This document shows positions 36,167 through 46,570 of a stretch of DNA of 64,000 nucleotides, piece after piece. The position numbers were made by a program, and so were the translations under genes. Location: NCBI RefSeq assembly GCF_008369105.1, contig NZ_VINQ01000004.1:237437-301436 (forward strand). Reading direction: 5' to 3'. The stretch is from Aquicoccus porphyridii (lineage in GTDB: Bacteria > Pseudomonadota > Alphaproteobacteria > Rhodobacterales > Rhodobacteraceae). Each line of letters starts with the position of its first letter. The first letter of the stretch is position 1. The notes under the pieces are model-generated. The model was given only the letters and a program-made list of their open reading frames with translations, was not told the DNA's origin and ran no database searches.

Positions 36167-37111
36167 ATGCACTTCACACTCAAACAGTTGCGCTATTTCG
36201 ATGCCGTCCTGCGCACCGGTTCGATCGCCCGTGCCGCGATCGAGATGAACATCTCGCAAAGCTCGATCACCGCCGCCATCGACTCGGTGGAACAACGTGT
36301 CGGAACCGAGCTTTTCCGCCGGATTCCGGCCAAGGGCCTCGTCCCCACCGACACCGGGCACCGGGTTGGCGGGCTTGTCACCGGGTTTCTCGAACAGGCA
36401 CGGGTCTTCGAATCCGAACTGATGTCGCTGTCGGGCGCGCCTTCGGGCACGCTCAGCCTCGCGTGCTACGCGCCCAGCGCGCCGCATGTCCTGCCGCCGG
36501 TCCTGCGTCACGTGGCACAGGCATACCCCTCGATCCGGATCGACCTGAAAGAGGGCGACATGCAGACGATCAGCGACCTCTTGCATGCCGGATCGGTCGA
36601 TCTGGCCCTCACCTATCGCCGCAACACCCCCGAGAAAATGCCTTTCACGCCGCTTTTTCACGCCCGCCCGTGGGCGCTTCTGCCACAGAATTCGCCGCTG
36701 GCGTGTGAGGAGACGGTGGCGCTCGACGATCTGGCGGACCTGCCGATGATCCTGCTTGATCTGCCCACGACCGAGCGGTATTTCCGCGAGATTTTCTCGT
36801 CTCACGGGCTGCGCCCCAATGTCGTGCACCGCACCAAATCCTCGTCGGTGCTGCGCGGGCTCGTGGCCGCCGATTTCGGCTATTCCCTGCTCAACATCTG
36901 CGGCCCGAACGACCGCTCGGGTCAGAACGGCTATATCGTCCGTCCGCTTCGCGGGAATGTCCCCTCGCCCGAATTCGGCGTGTCCTGCACATCGGGGTCG
37001 CTGCGGTCGGCCATGGTGCAGGCCGTGCTCAAGATCGTGACGGATCTCGGCGCGAATGGCGGGTTCGACCATCTGGTTCTGGGCGAGACCGAGAAATCCA
37101 TCACCCTATGA
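36167..37111 (+). CDS. LysR-family transcriptional regulator
   Basis: 314 residues. N-terminal winged helix: LKQLRYFDAVLRTGSIARAAIEMNISQSSITAAIDSVEQRVGTELF; then a periplasmic-binding-fold effector domain. It sits between the amidohydrolase pair (divergent, 106 bp) and the peptide-type importer (same strand, 114 bp), with candidate operators at both promoters. It is the likely local activator responding to the transported compound. Confidence 0.93.
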   Translation: MHFTLKQLRYFDAVLRTGSIARAAIEMNISQSSITAAIDSVEQRVGTELFRRIPAKGLVPTDTGHRVGGLVTGFLEQARVFESELMSLSGAPSGTLSLACYAPSAPHVLPPVLRHVAQAYPSIRIDLKEGDMQTISDLLHAGSVDLALTYRRNTPEKMPFTPLFHARPWALLPQNSPLACEETVALDDLADLPMILLDLPTTERYFREIFSSHGLRPNVVHRTKSSSVLRGLVAADFGYSLLNICGPNDRSGQNGYIVRPLRGNVPSPEFGVSCTSGSLRSAMVQAVLKIVTDLGANGGFDHLVLGETEKSITL

Positions 37112-37124
37112 TGCATTTTTTGCG

Positions 37125-37154
37125 TTTTCTCTATCCAGAAAACACTGTTTTCTG
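37125..37154. promoter_or_regulatory. Candidate LysR operator before the ABC importer
   Basis: Two overlapping dyads: TTTTCT-N6-AGAAAA (37125-37142) and CAGAAAAC-ACT-GTTTTCTG (37136-37154). They include TATCCAGA at 37132-37139, shared in inverse orientation with 36129-36136. About 72 nt before the binding-protein start. Confidence 0.55.
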
Positions 37155-37225
37155 TGCCTTAGGTCATGACTAACAATGTTATGAAGACAAGAAAAACACG
37201 CAATAGACCAACCGGGAGATTTCCA

Positions 37226-38782
37226 ATGAAACACCTTACGCGACTTTTGGGCGCAGCGGCCATCGCGGCCGGTTCGCTCGGATCGGTGCCTGCCTTTGCC
37301 GAGGGCGGCACCCTCGTCATCGGCTCGACCCAGGTGCCGCGCCACCTCAACGGAGCGGTTCAATCGGGGATCGCGACCGCCGTCCCCTCGACCCAGATCT
37401 TCGCCTCGCCGCTGCGCTATGACGAAAACTGGGAGCCGCAACCCTATCTCGCCGAAAGCTGGGAGGTCAGCGACGACGGCCTGTCGGTCACGCTCAACCT
37501 GGTGCAGAACGCCACCTTTCATGACGGTGAGCCGGTCACATCCGAAGACGTGGCCTTCTCGATCATGACGACCAAGGAAAATCACCCCTTCCAGTCGATG
37601 TTCGCCCCGGTCGAGACGATCGAAACCCCTGACGCGCACACCGCCGTCATCAAGCTCAGCCAGCCACACCCGGCGCTCTTGCTGGCACTGTCCCCGGCGC
37701 TGGCCCCGGTGATCCCCAAGCACATCTTCGGCGACGGGCAGGACGTGAAATCGCACCCCGCCAACGCCGCGCCGGTCGGATCGGGCCCTTTCATGCTCGA
37801 CGAATTCACCGCCGGTGAGGCGATCATCCTCAAGAAGAACCCGAATTTCTTCATCGACGGGCGCCCCAAGCTTGATGAGATCATCATCCGCATCGTCCAG
37901 GACCCGTCCGCACTTCTGATCGCGATGGAAAACGGTGAAGCCGACATCTACCCCTTCATGGCCGGCAGCCAGGAAATCAAGCGGCTCGAAAAATCCGATC
38001 ACCTGACGATCACCGATGAAGGTTATGCCGCCGTCGGCCCGATCAACTGGCTCGCTTTCAACACCAAGAGCGAAAAACTCAGCGACGTGCGCGTGCGCCA
38101 GGCCATCGCCTATGCGACCGACCGAGATTTCATCACCAACGCGCTGCATCGTGGCGTATCGACGCAACAGCGCGGGCCGATCATCGAAAGCTCGCCGTTC
38201 TTCGACGATACGATCGAAGCCTATGATGTCGACCTCGACAAGGCCAACGCGCTCATGGCCGAGGCCGGTTTCGCCGACGGGATGGAACTCACCATCGACT
38301 TCATCCCCGGCCCCCGGGAACAGCAGCAATCGGTCGCTGAATACCTCAAGTCGCAACTCAAGAAGATCGGCATCGACCTGACCGTGCGGGCAGCACCGGA
38401 CTTCCCGACATGGGCGGGCCGCGTTGGCGGGCATGATTTCGAACTCACGATGGACGTCGTGTTCAACTGGGGCGACCCGGTGATCGGCGTGCACCGCACC
38501 TATCTGTGCTCGAACATCCGGCAGGGCGTGATCTGGTCCAACACCCAGAGCTATTGCAACGAAGAGGTCGACGAGATCCTCAACGCCGCGGCGATCGAAC
38601 AGGACGCGGACAAGCGCAAGGAACTCTACTCACGGTTCCAGCAGATCATCGCGCAGGACGTGCCGATCTACTTCGTGAACGCCACGCCCTATCACACCGC
38701 CTATGACAATCGGCTGATGAACCCGCCCAAGGGCATCTGGGGCACCATGCACCCGATGGACCGTCTCGAATGGTCTGAGTAA
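37226..38782 (+). CDS. ABC transporter substrate-binding protein (DppA/OppA family, SBP_bac_5)
   Basis: 518 residues with signal peptide MKHLTRLLGAAAIAAGS...AFA and the family signatures LAESWEVSDDGLSVTLNL and FHDGEPVTSEDVAFSI near residue 90. Periplasmic receptor for peptides or similar amide-containing compounds. Start ATG 37226 is behind GGGAG. A hairpin lies between this gene and the permease genes, which usually gives excess receptor over permease. Confidence 0.93.
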   Translation: MKHLTRLLGAAAIAAGSLGSVPAFAEGGTLVIGSTQVPRHLNGAVQSGIATAVPSTQIFASPLRYDENWEPQPYLAESWEVSDDGLSVTLNLVQNATFHDGEPVTSEDVAFSIMTTKENHPFQSMFAPVETIETPDAHTAVIKLSQPHPALLLALSPALAPVIPKHIFGDGQDVKSHPANAAPVGSGPFMLDEFTAGEAIILKKNPNFFIDGRPKLDEIIIRIVQDPSALLIAMENGEADIYPFMAGSQEIKRLEKSDHLTITDEGYAAVGPINWLAFNTKSEKLSDVRVRQAIAYATDRDFITNALHRGVSTQQRGPIIESSPFFDDTIEAYDVDLDKANALMAEAGFADGMELTIDFIPGPREQQQSVAEYLKSQLKKIGIDLTVRAAPDFPTWAGRVGGHDFELTMDVVFNWGDPVIGVHRTYLCSNIRQGVIWSNTQSYCNEEVDEILNAAAIEQDADKRKELYSRFQQIIAQDVPIYFVNATPYHTAYDNRLMNPPKGIWGTMHPMDRLEWSE

Positions 38783-38792
38783 CCCAAGCCTA

Positions 38793-38826
38793 CCCCGCCG
38801 CGGGTCTCACACCGCGGCGGGGTTTC
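38793..38826 (+). terminator. Intrinsic terminator/attenuator after the binding-protein gene
   Basis: Perfect 11-bp stem CCCCGCCGCGG / CCGCGGCGGGG with an 8-nt loop followed by TTTCTCC. Probably partial, since the permease and ATPase genes follow on the same strand. Confidence 0.75.
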
Positions 38827-38906
38827 TCCCTGCTCCCCGGGCGCGCCGCGATACGCCCGGCAGCGTATCATTCCGCAACGCATCCACGCCTCTGAAAGAA
38901 CGCCGC

Positions 38907-39884
38907 ATGAACTCCTCCTATATTCTCCGCCGCGTCGGCTATGGGCTTGTTCTGATGCTCGGCGTGGTCGTGCTCAACTTCCTGCTGATCCGGCTTGCCC
39001 CCGGCGATCCCGCGATGGTCATAGCCGGTGAAATGGGCGGCGCCACCGAGGAGATGCTCGAAAGCATTCGCGAGGAATACGGCCTCAACAAACCGCTGGT
39101 CGTGCAGCTTGGCATCTATGTCGGCAACGTGTTGCAGGGCAACCTGGGCGAAAGCTTCTTTTTCAATCAGCCGGTGGCATCGCTGATTGCCCAGCGTATC
39201 GGCCCGACCATCCTTCTGGTGATCACGGCACAGATCCTGTCGATCCTGATCGGCGTCTTCCTTGGCGTCATCGCCGCGCGCAAACCCAACGGGGTGATGT
39301 CGGGCTTTGTCTCGGTCTTTGCCACGATCGGCTATGCCGTGCCGGTGTTCTGGACCGGGATCATGTTGATCATCCTCTTTGCCTCGGTCTTTCCGATCTT
39401 CCCGGTCGAAGGCATGCAATCGGTCCGGCTGCGCGGCGCGGACGTCTTCACCAAGACGCTCGACATCGCCCATCACCTCATCCTGCCCGCCTTTACCCTC
39501 GCCATCATCTACCTTGCGCAATATGCGCGGCTTTCGCGCGCCTCGATGCTCGAAGTGCTGGGGTCGGATTACATCCGCACCGCCCGCGCCAAGGGGGCGG
39601 CGGAAAAGACGGTGCTCTTCAAGCACGCGCTGCGCAACGCGGCCCTGCCGATCCTGACCGTCGCGGGCCTGCAATTCGGCAACCTCATCTCGGGCGCCCT
39701 GCTGGTCGAGACGGTGTTCAACTGGCCCGGCATGGGGCGGCTCGCCTTTGATTCTATCCTGCGCCGCGATTACCCGACCATCATGGGCGTGCTGTTCTTT
39801 GCCTCGGCCATGGTCGTCGTCGCCAACATCCTCACCGACATTTCCTATCGCTGGGCCGACCCCCGGCTGCGAGGCAAATCATGA
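38907..39884 (+). CDS. ABC transporter permease (DppB family)
   Basis: 325 residues and six helices. N-terminal signature ILRRVGYGLVLMLGVVVLNFLLIRLAPGDPA; the EAA coupling loop YIRTARAKGAAEKTVLFKHALRNAALP lies near residue 212. Overlaps the next permease gene as ATGA. Confidence 0.95.
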   Translation: MNSSYILRRVGYGLVLMLGVVVLNFLLIRLAPGDPAMVIAGEMGGATEEMLESIREEYGLNKPLVVQLGIYVGNVLQGNLGESFFFNQPVASLIAQRIGPTILLVITAQILSILIGVFLGVIAARKPNGVMSGFVSVFATIGYAVPVFWTGIMLIILFASVFPIFPVEGMQSVRLRGADVFTKTLDIAHHLILPAFTLAIIYLAQYARLSRASMLEVLGSDYIRTARAKGAAEKTVLFKHALRNAALPILTVAGLQFGNLISGALLVETVFNWPGMGRLAFDSILRRDYPTIMGVLFFASAMVVVANILTDISYRWADPRLRGKS

Positions 39885-40750
39885 CCGACACGCCCGACTA
39901 CAAGGCCGAATCCCCCGCACGCGAAGCATGGCGCATGTTTCGGCGCAACGTGCCCGCGCTGGTCGGCGTGGTGATCCTGTCCTTCATCGTGCTGGCAACG
40001 CTTTATGGCACGTTCTTCTATGCCGGCGATCCCTATAACGTGGTCTGGGCCCCGCACGAGCGCCCGGGTGTCACGCCCGAGTTTCCGCTCGGCACCGATT
40101 ACCTCGGGCGCGACATCCTTGCGGGCATGCTCACCGGCGGCGGCCCGACCCTCGCCGTGGGCGCCGCCGCTGCCGCGATCACCATGGTGATCGGCATCAC
40201 GCTGGGGTCGCTGGCGGGATTCTATGGCGGCTGGGTCGACAACCTTCTGATGCGCATCACCGAGTTTTTCCAGGTTCTGCCCGCACTCCTCTTCGCGATG
40301 GTGCTGGTCACGCTGTTCTCGCCCTCGCTCTGGACCATCGCGATCGCCATTGGCGTGGTCTCCTGGCCGCAAACCGCGCGCCTCACCCGGGCTGAATTTC
40401 TCAGGATCAAGGAACTGGAATACGTGACCGCCGCCCGCGCCATCGGGGCACGCAACAAGCGGATCATCTGGAAGGTGATCCTGCCCAATGCCATGCCGCC
40501 GCTGATCGTATCGGCCACCCTGACCATCGGCATCGCGATCCTGTTCGAGGCCGGACTGAGCTTTCTCGGCCTTGGCGATCCCAACGTGATGAGCTGGGGG
40601 CTGATGATCGGCGCCAACCGCGATTACATTCTCGATGCCTGGTGGCCCGTGACCTTTCCGGGCCTTGCCATCTTCTTCACCGTCTTCGCAGTGAGCCTCA
40701 TCGGCGACGGGCTCAACGACGCCTTCAACCCGAAACTGAGGGAGCGGTGA
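39881..40750 (+). CDS. ABC transporter permease (DppC family)
   Basis: 289 residues. An N-terminal helix from the OppC_N domain, then LGTDYLGRDILAGMLTGG and the EAA loop YVTAARAIGARNKRIIWKVILPNAMPP near residue 183. Pairs with the DppB-like permease; its stop overlaps the ATPase start (TGATG). Confidence 0.95.
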   Translation: MTDTPDYKAESPAREAWRMFRRNVPALVGVVILSFIVLATLYGTFFYAGDPYNVVWAPHERPGVTPEFPLGTDYLGRDILAGMLTGGGPTLAVGAAAAAITMVIGITLGSLAGFYGGWVDNLLMRITEFFQVLPALLFAMVLVTLFSPSLWTIAIAIGVVSWPQTARLTRAEFLRIKELEYVTAARAIGARNKRIIWKVILPNAMPPLIVSATLTIGIAILFEAGLSFLGLGDPNVMSWGLMIGANRDYILDAWWPVTFPGLAIFFTVFAVSLIGDGLNDAFNPKLRER

Positions 40751-41724
40751 TGACAGCCCTTCTCGACATCACCGACCTCAAGGTCACGTTCAATACGCGC
40801 TACGGACAGGTCACGGCGCTCGACGGCGTGTCGCTCCATGTCAACGCGGGCGAAACCCTTGGCGTGGTCGGCGAATCCGGCTGCGGCAAATCGATCACCG
40901 CGCTGGCGACGATGGGGCTCATTCCGATGCCCCCGGGCCGGATCGCGGGCGGCTCGATCCGGCTCGCGGGCGAAGAACTCGTGGGTGCCAGCCCCGCCAG
41001 GATGCGCGCCATGCGCGGCGCCGACATCGCCATGATCTTTCAGGAACCGATGACCTCGCTCAACCCGGTTTTCACCGTGGGCGACCAGATCGCCGAAGCG
41101 ATCATGCTGCACCAGAAGGTCAGTGCCGACCGGGCATTCAAGGACGCGGTGGCGCTGCTCGACCGGGTCGGCATCCCCTCGCCCGCCGACCGGGCGCGCG
41201 ATTACCCGCATCAGCTTTCAGGTGGGATGCGCCAGCGGGTGATGATCGCCATGGCGGTTTCGTGCCGCCCCAAGGTGCTGATCGCGGATGAGCCGACAAC
41301 CGCGCTCGACGTGACCGTGCAGGCCCAGATCTTCGACCTGCTGAACGAGATCCAGCGCGATTTCGGCGCGGCGATCGTCCTCATTACCCATGACATGGGT
41401 GCGATCTCGGAAATGGCCGACCGAGTGGCGGTGATGTATGCGGGGCGCATCATCGAAGAGGCCACCGCCGACGATGTGCTCGATTTCCCGCAACATCCCT
41501 ATGCCCGCGGGCTGATCGACTGCATTCCGGCACTTGGTCGCGAGGAACACGCACTCAAGGAAATCCCCGGTGTCGTGCCGCCCCTGCACCTGCTGGGCGC
41601 TGGCTGCGCCTTTGCCGAGCGCTGCGAGCACGCGAATGATCGCTGCCGTCAGGAAAAGCCGCTCCTCGTAAACCATGATCACCACCCGGCCGCCTGCCAC
41701 GCCGTCGAGGAGGGCCGCATATGA
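40750..41724 (+). CDS. ABC transporter ATP-binding protein (DppD family)
   Basis: 324 residues. Walker A GESGCGKS near residue 41, signature LSGGMRQRVMIAMAV, Walker B VLIADEPTTALDV, and the oligopeptide C-terminal extension with the Cys cluster CAFAERCEHANDRC that binds an iron-sulphur cluster or zinc in Dpp proteins. Overlaps the next gene by 4 nt. Confidence 0.95.
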   Translation: MTALLDITDLKVTFNTRYGQVTALDGVSLHVNAGETLGVVGESGCGKSITALATMGLIPMPPGRIAGGSIRLAGEELVGASPARMRAMRGADIAMIFQEPMTSLNPVFTVGDQIAEAIMLHQKVSADRAFKDAVALLDRVGIPSPADRARDYPHQLSGGMRQRVMIAMAVSCRPKVLIADEPTTALDVTVQAQIFDLLNEIQRDFGAAIVLITHDMGAISEMADRVAVMYAGRIIEEATADDVLDFPQHPYARGLIDCIPALGREEHALKEIPGVVPPLHLLGAGCAFAERCEHANDRCRQEKPLLVNHDHHPAACHAVEEGRI

Positions 41725-42704
41725 CCAAACTTCTCGACGTTCGCGATCTTACCGTGCGCTTTGCTATGCCGCGCAAGGGGCTGTTCGGCCCGCGCCCCTT
41801 GCTCGAAGCCGTGCGCAGCGTGTCCTTCACGCTCGAAAAGGGCCGTGCGCTCGGCATCGTCGGCGAAAGCGGCTCGGGCAAGACCACCACCGCCATGGCC
41901 GCGATCCGCCTGACCGAAGCGGCCAGCGGCCAGGTTCTGTTCGAGGGCGAGGATCTTCTGGCGCTGCCGGACGAAGAGATGCGCGCCCATCGGCGCAACG
42001 TCCAGCTGATCTTTCAGGACCCGTATTCCTCGCTCAATCCCCGGGCGCGCGTGATCGACATCGTGCGCGAACCGATGGACCTGATGGAGATGGGCACGAT
42101 GGAAGAGCGCAACGCCCGCGTGCGCGACCTGTTCAAGCTCGTGGGCCTGCGCCCGGATCAGCTCAACCTCTTCCCGCACCAGTTCTCCGGCGGCCAGCGC
42201 CAGCGCATTTCCATCGCCCGCGCGCTCACCACCAACCCCAAGCTCCTGGTCTGCGACGAACCCGTCTCGGCACTCGACGTGGCGATCCAGGCCCAGATCC
42301 TCAACCTCCTCGCCCGGCTCAAGGACGAGTTGGGACTGAGCTATCTGTTGATCAGCCACGATCTCGGCGTGGTGCGCCATGTCTGCGATGATGTCGCGGT
42401 GATGTATCTTGGCAAGATCGTCGAACATGCCAGCCGCTCTGCGCTCTTCGATTCGGCGCAGCACCCCTATACACAGGCGCTTCTGTCCGCGGCACCATCA
42501 CTTGCCCGGCGCAAGTCAAAGGGCTACGTGCGGCCGCTCAAGATCTCGGGCGATCCGCCCTCGCCGATCAACCCGCCGCCGGGCTGCGCCTTTGCCGACC
42601 GCTGCCCGCGCGCGCAGGACATCTGCCGCGAGGTTCAGCCCGATCTCGAAGACAAGGGTCCGACCCGCGTCGCCTGCCACTTCCCCGGCCCGATCGCCGC
42701 CTGA
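41721..42704 (+). CDS. ABC transporter ATP-binding protein (DppF family)
   Basis: 327 residues. Walker A GESGSGKTT, signature FSGGQRQRISIARAL, Walker B LLVCDEPVSALDV, and C-terminal Cys cluster CAFADRCPRAQDIC. Completes the five-gene importer. The operon ends 21 bp from the convergent metG gene, with no clear terminator between them. Confidence 0.95.
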   Translation: MTKLLDVRDLTVRFAMPRKGLFGPRPLLEAVRSVSFTLEKGRALGIVGESGSGKTTTAMAAIRLTEAASGQVLFEGEDLLALPDEEMRAHRRNVQLIFQDPYSSLNPRARVIDIVREPMDLMEMGTMEERNARVRDLFKLVGLRPDQLNLFPHQFSGGQRQRISIARALTTNPKLLVCDEPVSALDVAIQAQILNLLARLKDELGLSYLLISHDLGVVRHVCDDVAVMYLGKIVEHASRSALFDSAQHPYTQALLSAAPSLARRKSKGYVRPLKISGDPPSPINPPPGCAFADRCPRAQDICREVQPDLEDKGPTRVACHFPGPIAA

Positions 42705-42725
42705 GTCAGACGCCGCACCCGGGCA

Positions 42726-44438
42726 TCACCCGCGTTTGCCCGCGAACCGTGCCTGCCACTCTTCGCGCTGATCGTCCGTGATCTTGGTAAACAGGTTCTC
42801 GGGCACGGTGAACCCGTGCCCCGGCTCCAGCTCTCCGAATGCAGCGGTCACATCATCGGGCCATTGCATGTCCTCGCAACGCAAGGCATCCCTGATCGTC
42901 TCCGTCGCATCGGGGATGAACGGCTGCGACAACACCCCGTAAAGCCGGATGAGGTTGAGCGCGACGCGAATCTGCATCGCCGCCTGCGCCTCGTCCTCCT
43001 TGAAGGTGGCCCAGGGCGCGGCCTCTTGCAGATACTCGTTGCCCACCACCCAGATCGCGCGCAGCGCGGCGGCGGCGCGCCGGATCTCCATCCCTTCCAT
43101 ATGCGCCTCATAGGCCTTGATCCGGGTGCTCAGATCCTCGAACAACGCCGCCTCTCGCGCCCCCTGTGTGCCGCCCGGCGGTACCTCTTCGCCGAATTTC
43201 GAGCGGCAGAACTTGGTGACGCGACTCACGAAATTGCCCAGGACGTCGGCAAGATCCTTGTTCACACCGGATTGGAAACTCTCCCAGGTAAACTCGGAAT
43301 CCGAGGTCTCGGGCACATGCGACAACAGCCACCAGCGCCAGTAATCGGCAGGCAGGATGTCAAGCGCCTGGTCCATGAAGACGCCACGCCCCTGGCTGGT
43401 CGAGAACTGGCCGCCGTCATAGTTGAGGTAATTGAAACTCTTGATGTAATCGACCAGCTTCCACGGCTCGCCGCTCCCGAGGATCGTGGCCGGAAAGCTA
43501 AGCGTGTGAAACGGCACGTTGTCCTTGCCCATGAACTGGGTATAGGTCACGTCATCCGCGCCCTTGTCGGTGCGCCACCAGCGTTCCCAATTTTCGCCCT
43601 TGCCCGCATCGACCCATTCCATCGCGCAGGCGATATATTCGATCGGCGCATCGAACCAGACATAGAAGACCTTGCCCTCCATCCCGGGCCAGTCCTCGTC
43701 ACCGCGTTTCACCGGAATGCCCCAGTCGAGATCGCGGGTGATCCCCCGATCCTGCAGCCCGTCACCATCGTCAAGCCATTTGCGCGCAATCGAGGTGGTC
43801 AGCACCGGCCAGTCGGTCTTCGTGTCGATCCACGCGCGCAACCGGTCGCGCATCTTCGATTGCTTGAGGAAAAGATGCGTGGTCTCGCGTACTTCAAGAT
43901 CGGTCGAGCCGGAAATCGCGCTGCGCGGGTCGATCAGGTCGGTCGGGTCGAGCTGCTTGGTGCAATTCTCGCACTGATCGCCGCGCGCCCTGTCATAGCC
44001 GCAATTCGGGCAGGTGCCCTCGATATAGCGGTCGGGCAGAAACCGCTTGTCGGCATTGGAATAGACCTGTTTCTCGGTCACTTCCTCGATCAGCCCGGCC
44101 TCGTAGAGGCGCCCCGCGAAATGCTGGGTGAGCTTGTGGTTCTGCGGGTTCGACGAGCGCCCGAAATGGTCAAAGCTGAGCCGAAAACCACGCGCGATCC
44201 CGGCCTGAACCTCGTGCATCTCGGCGCAATATTCGGCCACCGGCTTGCCCGCCTTCTGGGCGGCGATCTCGGCCGGGGTGCCGTGTTCATCGGTGGCGCA
44301 AAGATAAAGAACCTCATGCCCGCGCGCACGCTGGTAACGGGCAAAGAGATCCGCGGGAAGCTGGCTCCCCACGAGGTTTCCAAGATGCTTGATCCCGTTG
44401 ATATAGGGAATGGCCGATGTGATGAGGTGGCGTGCCAT
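42726..44438 (-). CDS. metG: Methionyl-tRNA synthetase
   Basis: 570-residue class I synthetase. HIGH-type motif in [10 protein letters not shown] near residue 14; zinc knuckle [17 protein letters not shown] near 145; the KMSKS equivalent is degenerate, QFSTSQGRG, as in many MetRS of this group. No C-terminal tRNA-binding extension. It has its own transcript by orientation. Confidence 0.96.
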   Translation of the reverse strand: MARHLITSAIPYINGIKHLGNLVGSQLPADLFARYQRARGHEVLYLCATDEHGTPAEIAAQKAGKPVAEYCAEMHEVQAGIARGFRLSFDHFGRSSNPQNHKLTQHFAGRLYEAGLIEEVTEKQVYSNADKRFLPDRYIEGTCPNCGYDRARGDQCENCTKQLDPTDLIDPRSAISGSTDLEVRETTHLFLKQSKMRDRLRAWIDTKTDWPVLTTSIARKWLDDGDGLQDRGITRDLDWGIPVKRGDEDWPGMEGKVFYVWFDAPIEYIACAMEWVDAGKGENWERWWRTDKGADDVTYTQFMGKDNVPFHTLSFPATILGSGEPWKLVDYIKSFNYLNYDGGQFSTSQGRGVFMDQALDILPADYWRWWLLSHVPETSDSEFTWESFQSGVNKDLADVLGNFVSRVTKFCRSKFGEEVPPGGTQGAREAALFEDLSTRIKAYEAHMEGMEIRRAAAALRAIWVVGNEYLQEAAPWATFKEDEAQAAMQIRVALNLIRLYGVLSQPFIPDATETIRDALRCEDMQWPDDVTAAFGELEPGHGFTVPENLFTKITDDQREEWQARFAGKRG

Positions 44439-44535
44439 GGTCGCTCCGGTATCTGCGCTCGGCTCCCCTGTAGACCATCGCGCAGGCGAGTTCCAGCCGC
44501 GACGCGGGCGGCGAAATCCGCGCCGGCACCCGGGG

Positions 44536-45768
44536 TTAGCGTTCGCGCGATTTGCCCAGCAGACGCCCGATCAGGAACGAGGTGCGCGGCGCCCAGACGT
44601 AGGATGTGCGATCCTTCGGGGTAGCGCGGGCGCGCATCCGGGTCAGACCAAAGATCACCAGCACGATATGCCCCACCGCGATCATCGCGAAAAGTGCCGG
44701 CGGCCCGAACCATTCCATCAGGAACGAGGCGAGATAAGGCGCCGCGATGGCCCCCACCGCGAACCAGAACATGAGCGCGGCCGAAAGCTCGACCCGCTGG
44801 TCACTTTCGGCGAAATCATGGGCATGGGCGGCCGAGATCGAATAGATCGGAAACGTGGTCAGCCCGAAAATCCCGGCATTGAGCATGATGCCCGTGGTCG
44901 ACAACCCGGTCATCAGCGCGGTGGCAATGCAACTGCCCACCGCGGCCAGCGACATGCCGATCAAAACCCAGCGCCGGTCGAACCGGTCGGCAAGCCATCC
45001 CACGGGATATTGCGCCAGCGCCCCGCCCAGCACGAAGGCCGCCAGAAACCACGCGATCTGCGACGTGGCCAGCCCCACCTCCTGCCCGTAAACCGGCCCC
45101 ACCATGCGAAACGACGCCGATGAAAGCGCCGCCACCACCACGCCCGCCACCGCCAGCGGCGAAAGGCTGATCGCGAGCATCGGATGCAGCCGCGGCGCGC
45201 CGGGCGTTTCCGGCTGCGTGGTTCGGCTGAGCGTGAGCGGCAAGAGCGCCGCGCAACACACCAGCGCCAGCAGGTTGTAGGACACGTAAGAGGCCGGCTC
45301 CAGCACCGAGATCACCATTTGCGCCGCCAGCGACCCGGTCATGTCGACCACCCGGTAGATCCCCATGGTGCGCCCCCGTGTCTCGTTCGTGACCTTGGCC
45401 TGCAGCCACGCCTCGACCACCGTATAGGCACCCGCCACGCAAAACCCCGACGCCACGCGAAACAGCGCCCAGGCATAGGGGTCGATCCACAGGTAATGCG
45501 CCAGAAGCCCAATCGCGCCGCTGGCCGTGAAGGCGGCAAAGGCGCGCGAATGGCCGACCGCCCCCATCAAACGCGGCGCCCACCAGCAGCCGATGAAAAA
45601 GCCAAGGAAATGGGCCGAGCCCAACATGCCGATCTCGGCACGGGAAAAGCCCAGCACCAGCCCCGACAGCGCATCGAGCGGACCAACACCACCGGTCGAG
45701 AGCTGCAACAGCAGAACCGAGAGAAAGAGGGCGGCAAAGGAAATCAACAGGCGCATATCCTGCACCAT
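44536..45768 (-). CDS. MFS transporter (YcaD/sugar-phosphate-type)
   Basis: About 410 residues, 12 helices. The start [27 protein letters not shown] resembles YcaD-like carriers; the loops [17 protein letters not shown] and [14 protein letters not shown] are MFS signatures. ATG 45768 is preferred to the longer frame to 45819; ATG 45756 is also possible. Substrate unknown. Confidence 0.85.
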   Translation of the reverse strand: MVQDMRLLISFAALFLSVLLLQLSTGGVGPLDALSGLVLGFSRAEIGMLGSAHFLGFFIGCWWAPRLMGAVGHSRAFAAFTASGAIGLLAHYLWIDPYAWALFRVASGFCVAGAYTVVEAWLQAKVTNETRGRTMGIYRVVDMTGSLAAQMVISVLEPASYVSYNLLALVCCAALLPLTLSRTTQPETPGAPRLHPMLAISLSPLAVAGVVVAALSSASFRMVGPVYGQEVGLATSQIAWFLAAFVLGGALAQYPVGWLADRFDRRWVLIGMSLAAVGSCIATALMTGLSTTGIMLNAGIFGLTTFPIYSISAAHAHDFAESDQRVELSAALMFWFAVGAIAAPYLASFLMEWFGPPALFAMIAVGHIVLVIFGLTRMRARATPKDRTSYVWAPRTSFLIGRLLGKSRER

Positions 45769-45871
45769 GACATCCCCGGCTCCAATGGCAAGCAGGCCCG
45801 CGACGGGCGCATGTCGCAACCGGCCCTTTCAAGATCGACCGACGGGCGCGGCTCATGCTCCCGCCCGCTGC

Positions 45872-45893
45872 TCTTTCTTGGCAAAAATACTCA
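45872..45893 (+). repeat. Degenerate copy of the CTTGCC...ACTCCCGCCGG repeat
   Basis: CTTTCTTGGCAAAAATACTC matches the first two thirds of the repeat seen at 12150-12183 and 48897-48931; the GCCGGAGG end is lost. Confidence 0.45.
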
Positions 45894-46012
45894 TGTGCAC
45901 GACCCAACGACCCGCCCCAGCCGTTAGTCAAAGACCGTCACAATCCCACACCCGGCCGAGCGAAGCGAGGCCCCGCCGCGACGCGGGCCATGCCGCGGCG
46001 CAATCCCCCGGC

Positions 46013-46459
46013 TCACGCCTCGCGCGTGTCGATCCAGATCGTCACCGGCCCGTCATTGACAAGGCTGACCTTCATGTCCGCCGCGAACTGCCCGGTTTCG
46101 CAGGCCACGCCCTGCGCGCGCAAAGCCTCGGTGAAATGAAGGTAAAGCCGCTCCCCCTCGTCCGGCGGTGCCGCCCGGGAAAACCCGGGGCGGTTGCCGC
46201 GGGCGGTGTCGGCGGCCAGCGTGAATTGCGACACCACCAGCGCCGCGCCCGGAACATCGCGCACCGAACGGTTCATCCGCCCCGCAGCGTCACGGAAAAT
46301 GCGCAATTTCGCGACCTTCGCGGCCAGCCGGTCGGCATCCTCTTCGGTGTCGCCCTGCATCGCGCAGACAAGGATCATAAGGCCCGCACCGATCTGCCCG
46401 ACCACCGCGCCATCGACATGGACCGAAGCCTCTGAAACACGTTGCAACACTGCGCGCAT
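46013..46459 (-). CDS. dtd: D-aminoacyl-tRNA deacylase
   Basis: 148 residues. Removes D-amino acids (and glycine from tRNA-Ala) from tRNA. Catalytic-site stretches SQFTLAAD and RGNRPGFS, and the universal Gly-cisPro in NDGPVTIW, are intact. Starts [13 protein letters not shown], as expected. Confidence 0.96.
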   Translation of the reverse strand: MRAVLQRVSEASVHVDGAVVGQIGAGLMILVCAMQGDTEEDADRLAAKVAKLRIFRDAAGRMNRSVRDVPGAALVVSQFTLAADTARGNRPGFSRAAPPDEGERLYLHFTEALRAQGVACETGQFAADMKVSLVNDGPVTIWIDTREA

Positions 46460-46570
46460 ATGCGATCCTTTCCGCGTGGAACCCGGGCGAAACTTGTCCC
46501 AGGTCAAAGCGGCCCGGGGACGACTCGCCTTAAATATCCCCGTGTGTAAACTTGGAAAGGAGAGCCCACA

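Noticed and set aside
46460-46570. RpoH promoter for hsp20
   Set aside because: CTTG and CCCC words occur but not at acceptable spacing together; not called.
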